Shown here piece by piece: positions 44,412-57,700 of a stretch of DNA of 64,000 bases. This DNA is from Ditylenchus dipsaci. Taxonomy: Eukaryota; Nematoda; Chromadorea; Rhabditida; Anguinidae. The stretch is from contig SADC01001389.1 in the NCBI GenBank assembly GCA_004194705.1, forward strand, positions 62,001 to 126,000, in the 5' to 3' direction. The translations under genes and the position numbers were made by a program. Position 1 is the stretch's first letter. Each line of letters begins with the position of its first letter. Below the pieces are notes generated by a model. The model saw only the letters and a list, made by a program, of their open reading frames with translations, searched no databases and had not been told where the DNA came from.

Positions 44412-44865
44412 CAGTCGACTCTCGATTTAAGGACACCCCCAAAAGTTCGTTCCCCAGCTGGGTCCGACACTTTTTTAGCTCGATTTTCGAAGCTTTTTTA
44501 AAATTCTGTTTTGACAGTCTGGTCGCAAATATCGCAAGGATGTCGATTTTGCCGATCGCTTTTCAAAATCCAAAAATTTTTCTTCTAAAAAGCAAACCCT
44601 CGATTTAAGGACAGGGATTTTAGAAAAAGCCTGTCCTTAAATCGAGGTTTTAGAAAAAGCCTGTCCTTAAATCGAGTTCTGCTTTTTTAGAAGAAAAAGT
44701 TTTGGATTTTGAAAAACGATCGGCAAAATCGGCATCCTTGCGATATTTACGACCAGACTGTCAAAACAGAATTCTAAAAAAGCTTCGAAAATCGAGCTAA
44801 AAAAAAGTGTCGGACTCAGCTGGGGAACGAACTTTTGGGGGTGTCCTTAAATCGAGAGTCGACTG
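44412..44865. mobile_element. pogo-type MITE
   Basis: The ends are CAGTCGACTCTCGATTTAAG and its complement, flanked by TA (44410-44411 and 44866-44867). The arms are complementary over about 200 bp, with a centre of repeated CTGTCCTTAAATCGAG. No coding content. Confidence 0.92.
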
Positions 44866-44890
44866 TAAGCAATCTAGGGTCCTTTTGTCC

Positions 44891-45131
44891 TTAAAGGGGC
44901 ATGCCCGTGCGTTAAGGCGCGAACCAGCAGTTTTTTTTCGAATTTTTTCGAATCGTTCCATTTTTCACTCGCTCTGCGTCAAATCTGATATAGATGACCT
45001 TATACTGCTTTTAAAAACTCGACAGAAAACTTAAAAATCTAGACGACAACGAATGTAAAAATTTATCGAGAAAGAAATGAACTGCTGGCTCGCGCCTTTT
45101 CTCCCCATCGGGCACGATCATGCCCCTTTAA
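44891..45131. mobile_element. TTAA foldback MITE (GGGGCATGC ends)
   Basis: It begins TTAAAGGGGCATGCCCGTGC and ends GCATGATCGTGCCCGA read on the other strand, with TTAA at both outer edges. Inner arms GGCGCGAACCAGCAG and CTGCTGGCTCGCGCC pair. TTAA duplication suggests piggyBac-type mobilisation. Confidence 0.85.
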
Positions 45132-46716
45132 TAGCTCAGTTAAGCTTGCCAATTATATTTTTGCCAAATCTCGTTTTTGCTAAATATCGTTTTGCCGAAA
45201 CCTACGTTTGCCAGATCACCTTTTTGCCAAATCTCCCCTAGCCGAAAACGTAATTATAATATTTATCTTATAAAAAACAATAACTTTTCATAAAAACTTC
45301 AAAAATAAAACACAAACACAAAGTTCAATTCAAAAATTGAAGCAAGAAGTTCAAAAATGTACGTTAGCCCTTTATTATCAATTTTTCATATTTCTTTTTG
45401 CTTTTCCTTGCTAAAATATTTTGGTGTTTACACGGAAGCTGATTTGTATTATAAATTTTGTACGAACATTCATGGAATTGTATGCTAGGAACACTCTAAA
45501 TTGCACACTTTTACTAGGTGTTCTTTTTCCATTGTTTTCTCAGACATTTTCATCTTATTCAATCGATTTTCGAGGCATATGTAATAGTGCGTAATATTGT
45601 TTTTAAGCTGCTTGCTTTCTCAAATGTCGTTCACTTGTAAGCTCATTAAGCATTCGGTTGACTGATTGTGGCTGTGTGTATGTATATACTCTAGCCGCTT
45701 CATTAATCATTCCGCACAACACTCAATTTTTCTCGCTTCTAATTATCCAATTCTCAACTTCGTCCATATAAAATATGATGAGGTGTTGGGAGCAGCACCC
45801 TCTCTCCCCTCTTGTCCAATTAACACACCAGTTAAAAGGTTGCTATGGAAATTGTCCATTCAATCTCATTTTATGCTTCCCTCCATTCAATGTTGGTTGA
45901 GTATAAGCCCTCGTTCTCAGAACAAAAATTCAAAGCTGTAAAGCAAGAAATCTAGGGAATGTGTTCTTTCTAGCCGCCACTTTTTGCAATTACCTAGCCA
46001 GACTGATATAAGAATTTCTGCCTAATTATTTATTAAAGAGCTTATCTCAGTGCTTCTAATTGCGGGACAACGCAGACTCAGACAATGGAAAATTAGCTGC
46101 TTATTTTAGCTATGGAATTCCGATCCCTGAGCAAGTTTAATTTTTTTGAAGGAACTTAGCGAAAGAAACGTCATTTATGTACTTTTTAAAAGATGTGAAT
46201 AATTCCTGTGGTTTTAGCAAAATTTTCTCGAATCGTTTTATTAGCTATTTAACTTTGATTGTTACGAGGCTGTTTGGTAAAACATTGTGAGATACGAATG
46301 GTTCTTTAAGTTTTTTTCATTAATTGCAACACCAAATTACTGAAAATCAAGCACCTAATTTTTAAAATTTCATATTCTACCTTACCGTAAATGCTCTATT
46401 AAGTACCCATGCGTAGTTATTTTTCAACTTATAAAAAATATTGAATTGCTAATCAAAAATGTCTCTAACTCTGAAACCCTAGTCTAAAAAATTAGGGGTG
46501 GGTAGTTATTAGAGAGTGGGTACTTAATAGAGCATTTAGGGTATTTAAAATAATCCTTATTTATTTTTTTAATTAAACTTGATGCAAGGTCGCGCTTTTG
46601 CCCTATGTATTATACATAAGTTACCACTTAAGTTATAGCTAGCCTAACAACATATACCTCATAACCTCTATTAAAAGTTAAAAGGGCTGTCATTTTTCAA
46701 TACCCTAAAAATCTTG
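45132..46716. other. Gene-free stretch
   Basis: 45150-45240 repeats TTTTTGCCAAATCTC units. The rest is AT-rich without an exon I can support, although 45660-45940 has lower repeat content. 46400-46550 has short direct repeats around GGGTACTTAATAGAGCATTTA. Confidence 0.5.
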
Positions 46717-46950
46717 GGCGTTAGTAGCGAATACCGGCCCATAAATCTGACTCTTCCAAAATCGCTGTAACTACCCTTTCAAACAACAAGTTTAGGCTCA
46801 TGACTTAAGCTCGGATGTAGGCCAGCGTACGGAAGTTTGACTAATAAATGTATCACGCACTTTTTCTTAGGTCTAAGACATACATTTCGGTACTCTTTAC
46901 TTAAGATTTAGAAGGAAAAATTTTTATGGAGGGTATTCGCTACTAAGGTC
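46717..46950. mobile_element. MITE, GGCGTTAGTAGCG family, TSD AAATCTTG
   Basis: The ends are GGCGTTAGTAGCGAATACCG and the complement of GACCTTAGTAGCGAATACCC. AAATCTTG flanks both sides (46709-46716 and 46951-46958). It is the intact 234-bp relative of the outer shell at 29424-31332, sharing CTTTACTTAAG and TAGGCTTA blocks. Confidence 0.88.
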
Positions 46951-46980
46951 AAATCTTGAATTTGTCAATTAAAAATGGTC

Positions 46981-47102
46981 TTAAAAGGGACATGGTCACC
47001 TGTTACAAAATTGTCCTCGCCAATTCAAATTTTTTCCCTCAATTTTTTTTCGAAAATTTGAATTGGCGGGGACAAATTTAAACGGTGAGCATGCCCCTTT
47101 AA
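46981..47102. mobile_element. TTAA foldback MITE, 122 bp
   Basis: TTAAAAGGGACATGGTCACC at the left faces GGTGAGCATGCCCCTTTAA at the right. The centre pairs CCGCCAATTCAAATTTT with AAATTTGAATTGGCGG (one base variation). It is the shortest member of this family here. Confidence 0.82.
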
Positions 47103-47170
47103 TTTTGAAATCTCAGTCAAATAGGGACATGGGCTATTATTAGAGGGTGGGCTTATAATAGAGGTTTCAC

Positions 47171-48244
47171 CAGGGGTGGTAGTAACAATCAAAATATCCG
47201 CGGATAAATCCGTATCCTCGGATAAAATCCGCGGATACGGATAATCGGTAGTAACAATCAAAAAATCCGCGGATAAATATCCGCGGATACGGATAAATAT
47301 CCACGGATAAAATCCGTAGTAACAATCAAATATCGCGGATAAAATCCGCGGATTTATCCGTACCTGCGGATAAATATCCGCGGATATTTATCCACGGATA
47401 AATCCGTAGTAACAATAAAATATCCACGGATATTTATCCGTATCCGCGGATTTTATCCTTAGCCTGGTCGGGAGCAGGATAAATCCACGGATAAAATATT
47501 TTCTTATGTATTTTAAAGTCGATTACCATCCAAAAACGCTTGTATACGTTTGAATATGTGTACTATACTACTAAAAAAGAAGTTTTGTTTAAAAAGCAGT
47601 CTTTTAGTCGTGTTTTTGCTGCATTAGATTTCTTTTTCAAAAATCATAAAAACAATTTTTTTTCATCGTTTTAGCACAGAGAAAATGCTTAGCAATCATT
47701 AAATCAGTATTCCAAAAACAAATCTATCTGCGCAAAGCTATACTCTGGATTTTAACATAAAACTTTGAAAAAGAGCTTCTGTGATTTCTAAGTGTACAAT
47801 TTTTTAAGAAATACTTTTTCCATCACTGTGTTGACTTATTGTAGAAATTATAAAACTTTTGACAGATTTAAGGGATTACTTGTGCAAAATTCTTCAAAAA
47901 CATGGTGAAAAAAAATTATGCAATATGTTTCGACTGATTTTGTAAAATAACACGTGAATAAATATAAATAAAACATTTTCCTGGTTTAAGGAGAACATAA
48001 AAAATATTAGTTTAAGTTTTTTTACTTTTAGTGAAAATAACCATAAGCAGATTTTATCCGCGGATAAAATCCGTGGATATATCCGCGGATTTATCCTCAG
48101 CTGCGGATAATCCACGGATTTTATCCGTATCCGCGGATATTTCTATCCGTGATTGTTACTACGGGTTTTATCCGCGGATATTTCTATCCGCGGATTTTAT
48201 CCGTATCCGCGGATTTTATCCGTTGATTGTTACTACCACCCCAG
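47171..48244. mobile_element. hAT-like element with ATCCGCGGAT arrays
   Basis: The ends are CAGGGGTGGTAGTAACAATC and the complement of CTGGGGTGGTAGTAACAATC. Both subterminal regions (47200-47480, 48045-48235) are dense arrays of ATCCGCGGATAAAATCCG, itself palindromic. The flanking octamers GGTTTCAC and GGTATCAA agree at six of eight positions. The centre has no coding motif. Confidence 0.8.
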
Positions 48245-49802
48245 GGTATCAAAAAGTACTTTTTAAACAGATTTGTACTTTTTGAACCCAAATTTTTTTA
48301 TTTTTAATGTTGTAGGTCAAAAATATTTTTTGGTGCTTAAAAACCAATAAGCACTAGATGAAAATGGCATTTTCTGACGAAAAATGACATAATTGTATTT
48401 ATTTTGGCCAAGTGTTTTTTCTTTCTTTTAAATTTGGAGTTCCCAACCCTGGATTTTGGGGGTAAGTAAAAATGCCAAAATATTTTTGCTCTTGGCATTT
48501 TCACTGATAACCCTGGATTTTACCTCCCTCTACACTTCAGAAAAAAAATGTTGAAAAATCAATTCTCCCGGGGTCTATTAGAGCTTATATACTACCTCAA
48601 TTATATTTGAAAGAAAGTTAGCACAGCTAGCGATGGAGTTTTTTTAGAGAAACTGCGGTTTTTCTTTGGTATTGATTTTGCCTTCTCAGTTTTCTTAGCG
48701 TTCAAAGACATTTTCAAATTTTCATTCGGTGTAAATTTTGATTAATTTGAGGGGTAAAGATTCTTATATAATTTAAAAATAATATCAAAAAATACAACGC
48801 TAATAACTCACTTTTAAAATTTTATGTTTTGAGTCCTAGGAAAAATAAACAATTGCACTGGCATTCTCGAGAATGTGCCAATTACACTCTTGTCATTTTT
48901 CAAACCTTCGCTCCGAATATTTTTACCCATTATTCTCTAAATTTTTCCTAATTTTCGCAGCAAACTCATTCTTATCTTCACCATCTAGACTAATTCCTGG
49001 CACTTTTGCACATCCATACCACTGACAGCAACCAGCCCAACAATAATAAGTTGGTTGGAAAAGCCATCTTCCAGCTAAATCTGCTTCCTCATCCAAACAC
49101 ACATACATGTGCGCCAGCCTGCTCCCTCAAATGCAAATTGATGGGTGTGTGTCTCTGCCCCAGAGGTGTGTGTGCAGCGGCCAAGCAGTCTCTTTCTATC
49201 TGTTTCCATCCGTCCTCGTCTGGATTAACTTCCTGCTGGCCTATTGATTGGCTAGCTGCTCCTCAGGACTTGTTTGCCTGGATGGCCAGCTAGCTGTTGG
49301 AGAGGGCATTCATTTTGCGTGCGTGTTTTCCATCCCTTTCTATTCCACGAATCAATCCACATTTGGAGTCTGTGTGGCAAGCTTGGATATATTCTTCTAC
49401 CCTCATCTGGTTGCTACCCCATCCAGATGGATTAATTGGGCGGATTGAGAAGTTCAGCCAGCTAGCCAACCAACTTTCTCTTTTCTCCCCACACTCTGTT
49501 CCGCCAATTCAGAGCTTCGGAGGTTCTCCCTCAAACTCTTTTCTTCCTCCTCTCTTATTCTACTACTTCTACCGCATAATTACTTCCTCTCAACAGCCAA
49601 AAGTAGAAGGACTGTGTGGAAGGTGGGTTTAAGTCTTTTTCTCTACTATTTACACCGTTTTTCTAATGGTTTGTACTCAAATTCGCCTCTATTATAAATT
49701 TTAATTGAGGAATTAGGTAGATGTGTAGGTAATTTATAGAATTTTGTTTATTTTTGGTTAAAGCGCGAAAACTTTAGGTTTAGGTTTTCGAATTGAAATA
49801 TG
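48245..49802. other. Mostly gene-free; GC-richer island at 48950-49630
   Basis: 48245-48900 is AT-rich with nothing recognised. 48950-49630 is less repetitive and richer in C and G, with GTGTGTGT tracts. Open readings exist (49006-49293, 49297-49632) without a family match, and a possible donor (GGAAG/GTGGGT) lies near 49622. It could be a promoter or 5' untranslated exon for a gene to the right, but this is a guess. Confidence 0.3.
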
Positions 49803-50015
49803 GATGCTGCTGGAATATAACCGCCCCCAAAAAGCTGCTGGATAATACCCACGCAAACCACCCCCCCCCCCCTTCATTTTTAGGGTACCTAAAACCACCA
49901 TTTTTAATTTGTTTGAAAAGCTGCTATTAGTACTGTCCAGGCCCTAAGACCTAAGGGCCTAACCTTAAGGCTAAGCCTAAATTATTGGGGGCTGGCGGTA
50001 AATTCCAGTAGCGCC
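49803..50015. mobile_element. C-run MITE, degraded
   Basis: GATGCTGCTGGAATATAACC followed by a C run pairs with the right-end complement GGCGCTACTGGAATTTACCG. The pattern matches the family of 20801-21040. GAAATA occurs on both flanks but the duplication is not clean. Confidence 0.6.
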
Positions 50016-50088
50016 GAAATAAGTTTGTGGCATTGTTTCTTGATATTTCATCATCGACTTTTTAATTTCATTTTAGAACAGAATCTAA

Positions 50089-50457
50089 TTAAAGGAACAT
50101 GATTTCTAGACGCAGCCGCATTTCCAAATTTCAAATTGGCGTGGGACACTTTTTACTTCGAAAATATTAAACAGCTTTTATTCAAACTCATATTTTAATT
50201 GAATTTAAAAAAATTTAAAACGTTTTTACCATCGAATAGTCGAGCCTAACGTTGCTTGACATTGCCAGATCGCACTAGTTCCCGACTTTCACTGCACCAT
50301 AACTTAATGATATTTCTTTTCAGCTTTTCCTTTAACAATACACAAAATTTTAATTCGAAATGCAAACAAAAAACTATTGAAAAACATTTTGAACATTCTT
50401 GAATTTAAAAAGTGTCCCCGCTAATTGAAATTACGTTCGAAAACCATGGTCTTTTGA
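50089..50457. mobile_element. TTAA foldback MITE, diverged
   Basis: It begins TTAAAGGAACATGATTTC and ends with CCATGGTCTTTTGAA, a near TTAA. CAAATTGGCGTGGGACACTT pairs with AAGTGTCCCCGCTAATTG. Centre arms pair around TTTGAATAAAAGC-like sequence. Confidence 0.65.
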
Positions 50458-52692
50458 AGGTCGATGGCAAAATAAAAAAACACAATGTCAAGAGTATATT
50501 TGTTCGATGAAGTCATTTGGCTTTCTTGGATGCCACAGGAAATATTTATTTAAATCAGCTTTCTGTATTGCTGTGAAACACTGTATTATTTGCAAAACCC
50601 TAAATTTAGTGTTTTCGCGACAACCAGACATTTTCGTTTATTCGTTAAAAATGTGTCCCAAAATTTCTGTAATAAGAGAAAGTGTCGTGCAGAAATAGCT
50701 ATAAGGACACCAAGGACACGATAAGAGTGCAATTCACTTCGTTTGCTAGCTGGGAAAAAATAGTTATTTTAATTTTCTAAAGTCCTATGTAGCTACGCAA
50801 AAGACGTCAAAGTGTGGCAGATCTACATTTGCCTATTTGGGTTAGCTTCCCTTTTGCTCTCCCAAAAATAACTGCAAGGTCAACGAGTTTGGTGGTGGTG
50901 CTCCTTATGAGGAGTATGTGTTGGAGTGGAAGGCGCTTGAATGGATGAACACAAGGGCATGTAAATTTAGGGGGGGGGGGACTGACGCAGTAGAAAGTTT
51001 AGCTGGTGCACTTCTTTCTCTTTATGTTGTGGGAATTAATAAACAAATAAGCTGAACTCTTTGCGTTAGCTGGTAGAATTTACTGGTCTCTCTTTGATGT
51101 TGCTGGCAGTGCTTCTTAAAATAAGCACTGGAGTGAGAAATTAAAGATTAGGTTAGTTTTTGATGTTTTACAAATGACATGACTTGGTGTTTGGGCTATA
51201 ATTATTATTTGAAGAAAATATCCGATTTCGTATAAAAATTTTGAAATTCAATTATTATGATAATAATGTTTTCATATGTCGTCGATGTGTGACCATATTT
51301 TGTGTAAAAACTCGGGTTGTTAAACAGTAGTTTACCATCCAAAATATTTTTGCCGGAAAATTTGTTCAACCCTAATAAAAATAAAAACAACGTGCCCACG
51401 GTGTCCAAAAATTACACCAGTTTTAGAAAACCTTGTTTGCAGGGATGGAAATTAAAATTTTAGAAAATTGCATTTTGAGTATTTATTAAAATGGTAATTT
51501 CATATGGTGCTTATTTCTATTTTGATTTGACAAAAAGATTTGACGTAAAATCTTTTTTGGAAGTATCATTTCCTGCCCTGCTTTTAGGACTTTTTATTTA
51601 TGACATCTTAATGCACACGTATTTGGAGTGTTATAGCGGACGATAGTTTTGAGGACAGTCTATATAAGGACGAGCTCGATGTAAGGACACGAAAACACCG
51701 ATCGAAATTACGGAATTTTTGCTCTACTTAAAATGAGCGTCCGCTGTAGTTTTTTTTTAGTGCATACGTAAAATTAGCTTTCCTTTATTTCTAACGATTA
51801 TTAGTGGCTATGAAAAAAAGTTGAAAGTCCCTCTCTTTGTTGGTGGCAATATTCCTTATGGTGACGCTGGTAATTTGTGTGTAGAATGGGCATATATTCC
51901 TACTTCTTTTTCTTCTCCTAATTTTATCCACCTCTAAAGGAAGATGGAGAGAGGCGAACGAAAAATCCACCTCAACCCGCTAACACTCCACTGTAACCGC
52001 CAAAAACGAGTGGCCAGCACAAAGCAGAAAGGAAATGCATTTCTAATTCTTGCGGAGAATTTCTTTGTTGAGATGCTTTCCTCCATGCACCACAAAATTA
52101 AGCTGCAAATCCAGGTCTTACTTAAAGTTATTAGTATACCAGCATTTTTTGCTAGTCTATGCTTTTTTGGCTCATTCAAAAACTCCGAGTTGACGTTGGA
52201 GTCGTAGTTGGATTATTTGCACCGTGAACACACGTTGTTCCAACTTCAACACCGACTTCAACTCCAACGAGTTAACGAAGTCGGAGCTAAAGTTTAAGTA
52301 TTTTTTTATTGGTGAACACCCTTCGGTTAAAACCATCGCCGATTTAGACTCTCACCTTTTTCAAGGTATTACACTTGATTTGAGAATATTTTTTGCAGTA
52401 TGGCTACGTTATAGCGCACTCTCTGCAAATTATTGCGGTTTTTTCGATAGTTTTTGTATTTCTATTAACAACAAGTAGCTATTTACAGATTTTTTATTCT
52501 AAGGCACTTTAGTAGCTAAAAGATTTTCTGGAATCTAAATCGCGGTCTTATCTCGAACGGTCTTAGTAGGTCTTATCTCAAAAACTAAGCCCTCCTTTCA
52601 CAATTTCGTTAGTGATTTGTTTTCTGAGAACATTTTGGCTACTAGAGTGCCTTAGAATAATTTTTTTTAAAGTAACTTTTTTAAATGAAAAC
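50458..52692. other. Gene-free stretch, relatively low in repeats
   Basis: No exon is supported by motif. Features noted are a G run near 50970, a partial pogo-like patch near 51640-51750, and an open reading at 51944-52207 without a family match. 52200-52290 contains GAGTTGACGTTGGAGTCG units and their complements. Exons of the gene to the right could lie here, but I cannot show any. Confidence 0.4.
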
Positions 52693-53238
52693 GGGTAAAA
52701 CGGAATTTTGCAGCTAATTCTCGTAATTTTGCAGCTAATTTCGTTTGCAGCTGATTCTCGTAATCTTGCAGCAAATATTAGTAAATTTGCGGGAATTCGA
52801 ATTTCCTAGTCAAAAATGACTTGGATCGCTCAGAATCCCAGCCCGGAGTGGTCAGAAGCCCCGAAAGTTGGTTTTTTGGGGTTTACTAAAGGGGGTAAAC
52901 TTTTTGCGAACATTCGATTGGCGGATCAGAATTCCGGTCCGACCGGCTTAATCGCTCAGAATTCCGCCCTGAACCACTCAAAACCGTCATAAACCTGAAA
53001 TTCTAAGCGAATAAGCCGTTCGGACCGGAATTCTGATCTACCAATCGAATTTTTTGCAAAAAGTTTACCCCCCCTTTTTAGTAAACCCCCAAAAACCAAC
53101 TTTCAGGGCTTCTGACCACTCCGGGCTGGGATTCTGAGCGATCCAAGTCATTTTTTGACTAGGAAATTCGAATTCCCGCAAAATTTACTAATATTTGCTG
53201 CAAGATTACGAGAATTAGCTGCAAAATTCCGTTTACCC
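52693..53238. mobile_element. GGGTAAAACGG-family foldback, second copy
   Basis: The left end GGGTAAAACGGAATTTTGCA pairs with the right-end complement GGGTAAACGGAATTTTGCAG. The arms match throughout, with the fold near CAGAATTCCGCCCTGAACC. Flanking octamers are only partly alike (AATGAAAA and AATAAAAC). Confidence 0.75.
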
Positions 53239-53689
53239 AATAAAACACTAAAATCGACATGTCATAGCGCCCCGTAAATCTTCTAAGTGCCGTTCCCTGA
53301 TTTAAAATGTTTGACTTTGTGTTTTTGACCTACTTTTCGAAAACTGACCTCTGCAGTAATAATAGTCGGCCAGCCTCTTTAACTATTAGCAGTATTTTGG
53401 TCATTGCATCGCAGTGTTTATAAGCAACAAAAAGAAAGACGTTTGTTTACAAAAGACTATTATTGAATGACCACAAGATAGCTGTCAGCTGGCGTGTGTG
53501 GCTGGCTATACTACGCTTTTTAGCTTATTTTCCACATTGAGTCGTCATTTCCATACCTTGCAAATATCAGTCTATTCCTTTTGTACTGAGGAGCTTATTA
53601 GTACTCAGAAAATTGTATAAGTAAAAATGTTTTTATGAAGCACTTTTCAAAAAAACAGGAAATAATGCTTGGCCGTGTTTGTTATTGGA

Positions 53690-53934
53690 TGCGTGAACTA
53701 GCGTTAGCATATACCTATTGTTCTAATTCAAGTCTTTTCAGGTTTTTGTGGGTAAAAAACCTTTTTTTGACATTTGCCATATGCCAGTGCTATCCTTTTG
53801 CAAATCACTCTTCTTATTCACAATATTTTCTGCAGCATTTCAATGCTCATTACAGGTTGGTATAGTTGATATTATTGCAAGTGACAATTTAGTGCTAAAA
53901 GCAGCCTTCAGCAAGATTTATGAGTGTTATATAT
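53690..53934 (+). other. Possible exon with signal-peptide-like segment
   Basis: After a TCTTTTCAG acceptor (about 53733-53741) the plus strand reads MPVLSFCKSLFLFTIFSAAF then QCSLQVGIVDIIAS. A hydrophobic run followed by small residues would suit a signal peptide for the Goliath-like protein downstream, which needs one. The reading ends at the MITE starting 53935. No homology was recognised, so this is tentative. Confidence 0.22.
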
Positions 53935-54227
53935 AACACGCCTCAAAATAAACCTTTTTTTTATTTTTTCGACTTTGGAGGATAAAACGATGTTTTTCCC
54001 GCTCGAAAAAAAAAGTAAAAAAATGACTCATTTTGACCACCCACTCATCCTGACCCACATTTTGCCCTGATTTTTCCAGTCATTTTTGGGTCAAAAACTG
54101 TCGATTTTCGAGATTTTCGGACATTTTGCCCGTTATTATGTCGATTTTAGAGATTTTCGGTCATGGGACAAAAACACCGTTTTACCCCCAAAGTCGAAAA
54201 AAATAAGATGTTTATTTGAGGCGTGTT
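53935..54227. mobile_element. MITE with AACACGCCTC ends, copy 1
   Basis: The ends are AACACGCCTCAAAATAAACC and the complement AACACGCCTCAAATAAACAT. The interior contains GTCGATTTT-type inverted blocks. The second copy is at 61983-62245. The left end contains an AATAAA just inside the terminus. Confidence 0.75.
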
Positions 54228-54731
54228 GTATCCACTAACTATTTCTCATGTGATATAATTGGGGATATAAAATTGCTCAAACTTCAAGTGGCCTGAAACT
54301 TTTTTTCCTAATTTTTAAGCTATGTAAAATTGACTAGTATATTTAGAAACTCTGACAGTCATTTCTTAGGAGAGCTTAAAAACTTAGTAAAAACGAAAGT
54401 TTCAGATCACTTGAAATTAGATCTGCTCTCATTAGAGCCTTGGCGGAAACAAAAGGCAAAAACAAAAGCACGTTTTTACCAAACTAACTAACTACCAAAT
54501 AACTAACTATTTTTGTGGCATCTAGCCCACAAATAACTAGAAGGACACACACTTTGAAAACAAACGTTTTATTTTGTCCTGATATGCGCTTGCCTACCCT
54601 TAACCTAAGTCTTTCCCTAAGCAAAAAACTTGATTATACAGAGGCCCCCCTCCCCGCAGTTAACAAGTGCCCATGTTAGTTAGGGTTGTACAGTTAATTT
54701 GGCGTTACCGTTTTAAGTTTTCTATTTTTAG

Positions 54732-57700
54732 GACACTTTGTCGTGCGGTGCAACAAGTTTTCAAGTCAGTTTCGAACCATCCCGTCCACAGTTCGGTGGA
54801 GGCAGCAGTAACATTGGTATTGGCAGTAGTGCCAAATACACATTCCAACAACTGGAAACCATTCTCAAAAATGGGCAACAGGTGTGCAACCTAAGCATGT
54901 CGAGCACAGTACAACCCCTCATGTTCGACCCTCAACAGCAAATTATGCGTCAACAATCTCCAGCAGCTCCCCTCCACTCAGCAACACCAGAGTTACCCTG
55001 ACTGGCACATCCCATGACGACAACTCTCGATCAGGAGGGTTGGTCATCACCAAGTGCGAAAAATTGCTCTAACTGCCCTCAAGAGCTGCCCCTGATTCAT
55101 AGAGTGCTGTCCCGTCTGGCCATAGAAAACGGTCTTCAGTCCCTACTTGTAATTGTTGACACAAAGAATCAGACCACGTCAAAGTGGTGGAGAACACTAT
55201 TGCCAAGTTTGTTTACATGTCAGTGGATGAAGATCCAGGACCATTGACTATTTGTGAGCTGACTGACACTGCTGATAACGATGCTCTGAAGAGCTTTTCT
55301 AAAACATCTGTAAGTAAAAATATATTTTGGATTTTTTCATTTTTTGAATACCTCTCACCCAATTAATCATTAACACCTAAAATCAAACTTACACCTACCC
55401 GTACACATACCGTATTAATTCTAATAGAAGGCAATAACCTTCTATTTTTCAACCTCTAATTTTTTTTGGCTTTGTGTTAAAAATGCAATAAAACGTGGTT
55501 TAAACCCTTAATTTTGGCCCTAAGGGTGGACACGGACGTTTGTGTCTAAACCGTTTGTGTCTAGGGCCGTTTGTGTCTAATCTTTTACATAACCTAATTC
55601 ATTTGTATTGTGCACTCCTACCCCTCACCCTTGCAGTGTGAATTACGGTAAATAGACATTTCGTCAATTTTTTTTTTGAAAAGTTGTTTTGGTCCCACCT
55701 GTTGTTTTTTTGAAAAATTTTAGAATGTGTCTGAACCACCCTAAACCACTCAAAACCACCAAACCAAACTAAAAGTACCCAACACACTTAAAACCGACAA
55801 AAAAAACACCCGAAACCATCCAAAATTACTCAAAACAAAAATTTTGTGGGAATTTATATTTTCAAGTCTGAACCGACTAAGCCAAGTGGTCGTCCACTTG
55901 GATCAAAAATTTTTTTCGTTTTTCAAGTTCCAAACTTTATTTTCTGGACTAATTTGGGCATGCTGAATGTGGTTTGATATTGGTAGAATGCCGTTTTGCA
56001 TGGTATTTTTGAGTTTTGGTATAATCGAGTTTGTAAAATCAATTATCTCCTAATGCCAAAAAAATACCTGACGAAACGCCATTTTACCACTATCAAATCA
56101 TTCTCAGCATGCCCGATTTAGTCCAGAAAACAGGTTTTAGTACCCAAAAATTCAAAAAAATTGCTCCAAGTGGACGACCGCTTGGTTAGGTTGGTTCAGA
56201 CTGAAAAATTAGGAGAGAATTTTTCAATGCATGAATTTTAAAAGTATGGACCAATTCGTGTATGGACCTATACGGTGTGGATCGATTCGCTTAACGCCCA
56301 GAATACCACTACATGAGTACCAGCGCCGAAGTAGCACTATCCGGGGACAGCTGCCTGAGAACCATTATCTGTGTACCAACACCTGGGTGTTAGCCGACAA
56401 TAAGGTGTCACTATATTAAAGGTGTCACGAAGTGTCACTATGTTAGGGGTTGACTGTGATTTAATGATGAAAAAAGTCAATAAAAATAAATAAGGTTATC
56501 TAAAAATTAGACACAAACGGCCTTAGAGACAAACGGTTTAGACACAAACGGCTTTAGACACAAACGGGTGTACCCTAAGGGGTGGCCTTGTATTAGAGAC
56601 TGGCCTTCTAATAGAATAAATACGGTACACCTAAAATTAAACAAACCCTATCCGTACATGTACACGTAAAATTAAACGTACACGTAACCGTACACATACA
56701 CTTGAAATTATCAGTATCGCAAGCTCGCTAATTTTGTGGTGTTTTAGTTGTATAAATTGATAAATATTGGCTTTTTGACTACCGTATTCACTCTAATAGC
56801 TCTACAGTCTCTAATAGCTCGACACCCCCCACTTTGAGAACCTATAACTTGAACTAGAGAAATTATTCCGCAAAGCTGTTTTTTTTTCGTTTTCTTAACT
56901 TCCATGAGCTCTACTGATTCTGCTTTTAGATTTTGGATTTTCACCACAAATATTGAGATGGACCTCAAAATTTTCAGATTTCGGGTGATCGAAAAATAAC
57001 TTGATATGAAGAGCTCTTGGAGTAAATACGGTATAAAGAACAGAAAAAGGGGAATTTTTTTAGGTAACTTTTTAACACCTACAAGACCGACTGTCACAAA
57101 TGTATATTCTGGTGCAGCATTTCATGCTCTACAAGACTACTCGAAATTCAAAAGCGTGAATTGAACGGCAAAGTAGTACTATTTTTGAATTGGCGCCAAG
57201 AAAATTCGCTACTTTTTTTAAATTACCTGCAAAATTCTTTTTTACAAATCATGTTGCTTTCATGTTTGAACTGAATTTGTAGGATTTTTGATGCTTTTCT
57301 TCTCATGCTGATATTTTTGTATTTTGTGATTTAAAAAAAAATTCCGTCAATTAAATTCAAAAATTTGCTTTTTTAAAAAACAGTGTTTTCAAGAAATTGC
57401 TTATAACTTTCTGCCAATACTCTGTTCGCGGGACATTTTTAATGTTTTAGAAAGCTGATATTCTGTTGCACATTTCAACACCAAATGTGATACATTTGAA
57501 CCGCAAGAGCTACATTCCTTTTTTGATGTGTGATGAGTTAGTTTAAGGGCTATATAAAAATGATAGCGTACCACTTGAGAACCTGTAGGTACTGTACTAA
57601 ATTTTGACCATGCTCAACTTGTCATCTTTCGAACCCGATTCGGCGCACTTTATCCATTATCCATGCAGAAACGCCTGGCACCATCGTGTTCAGCACATTC

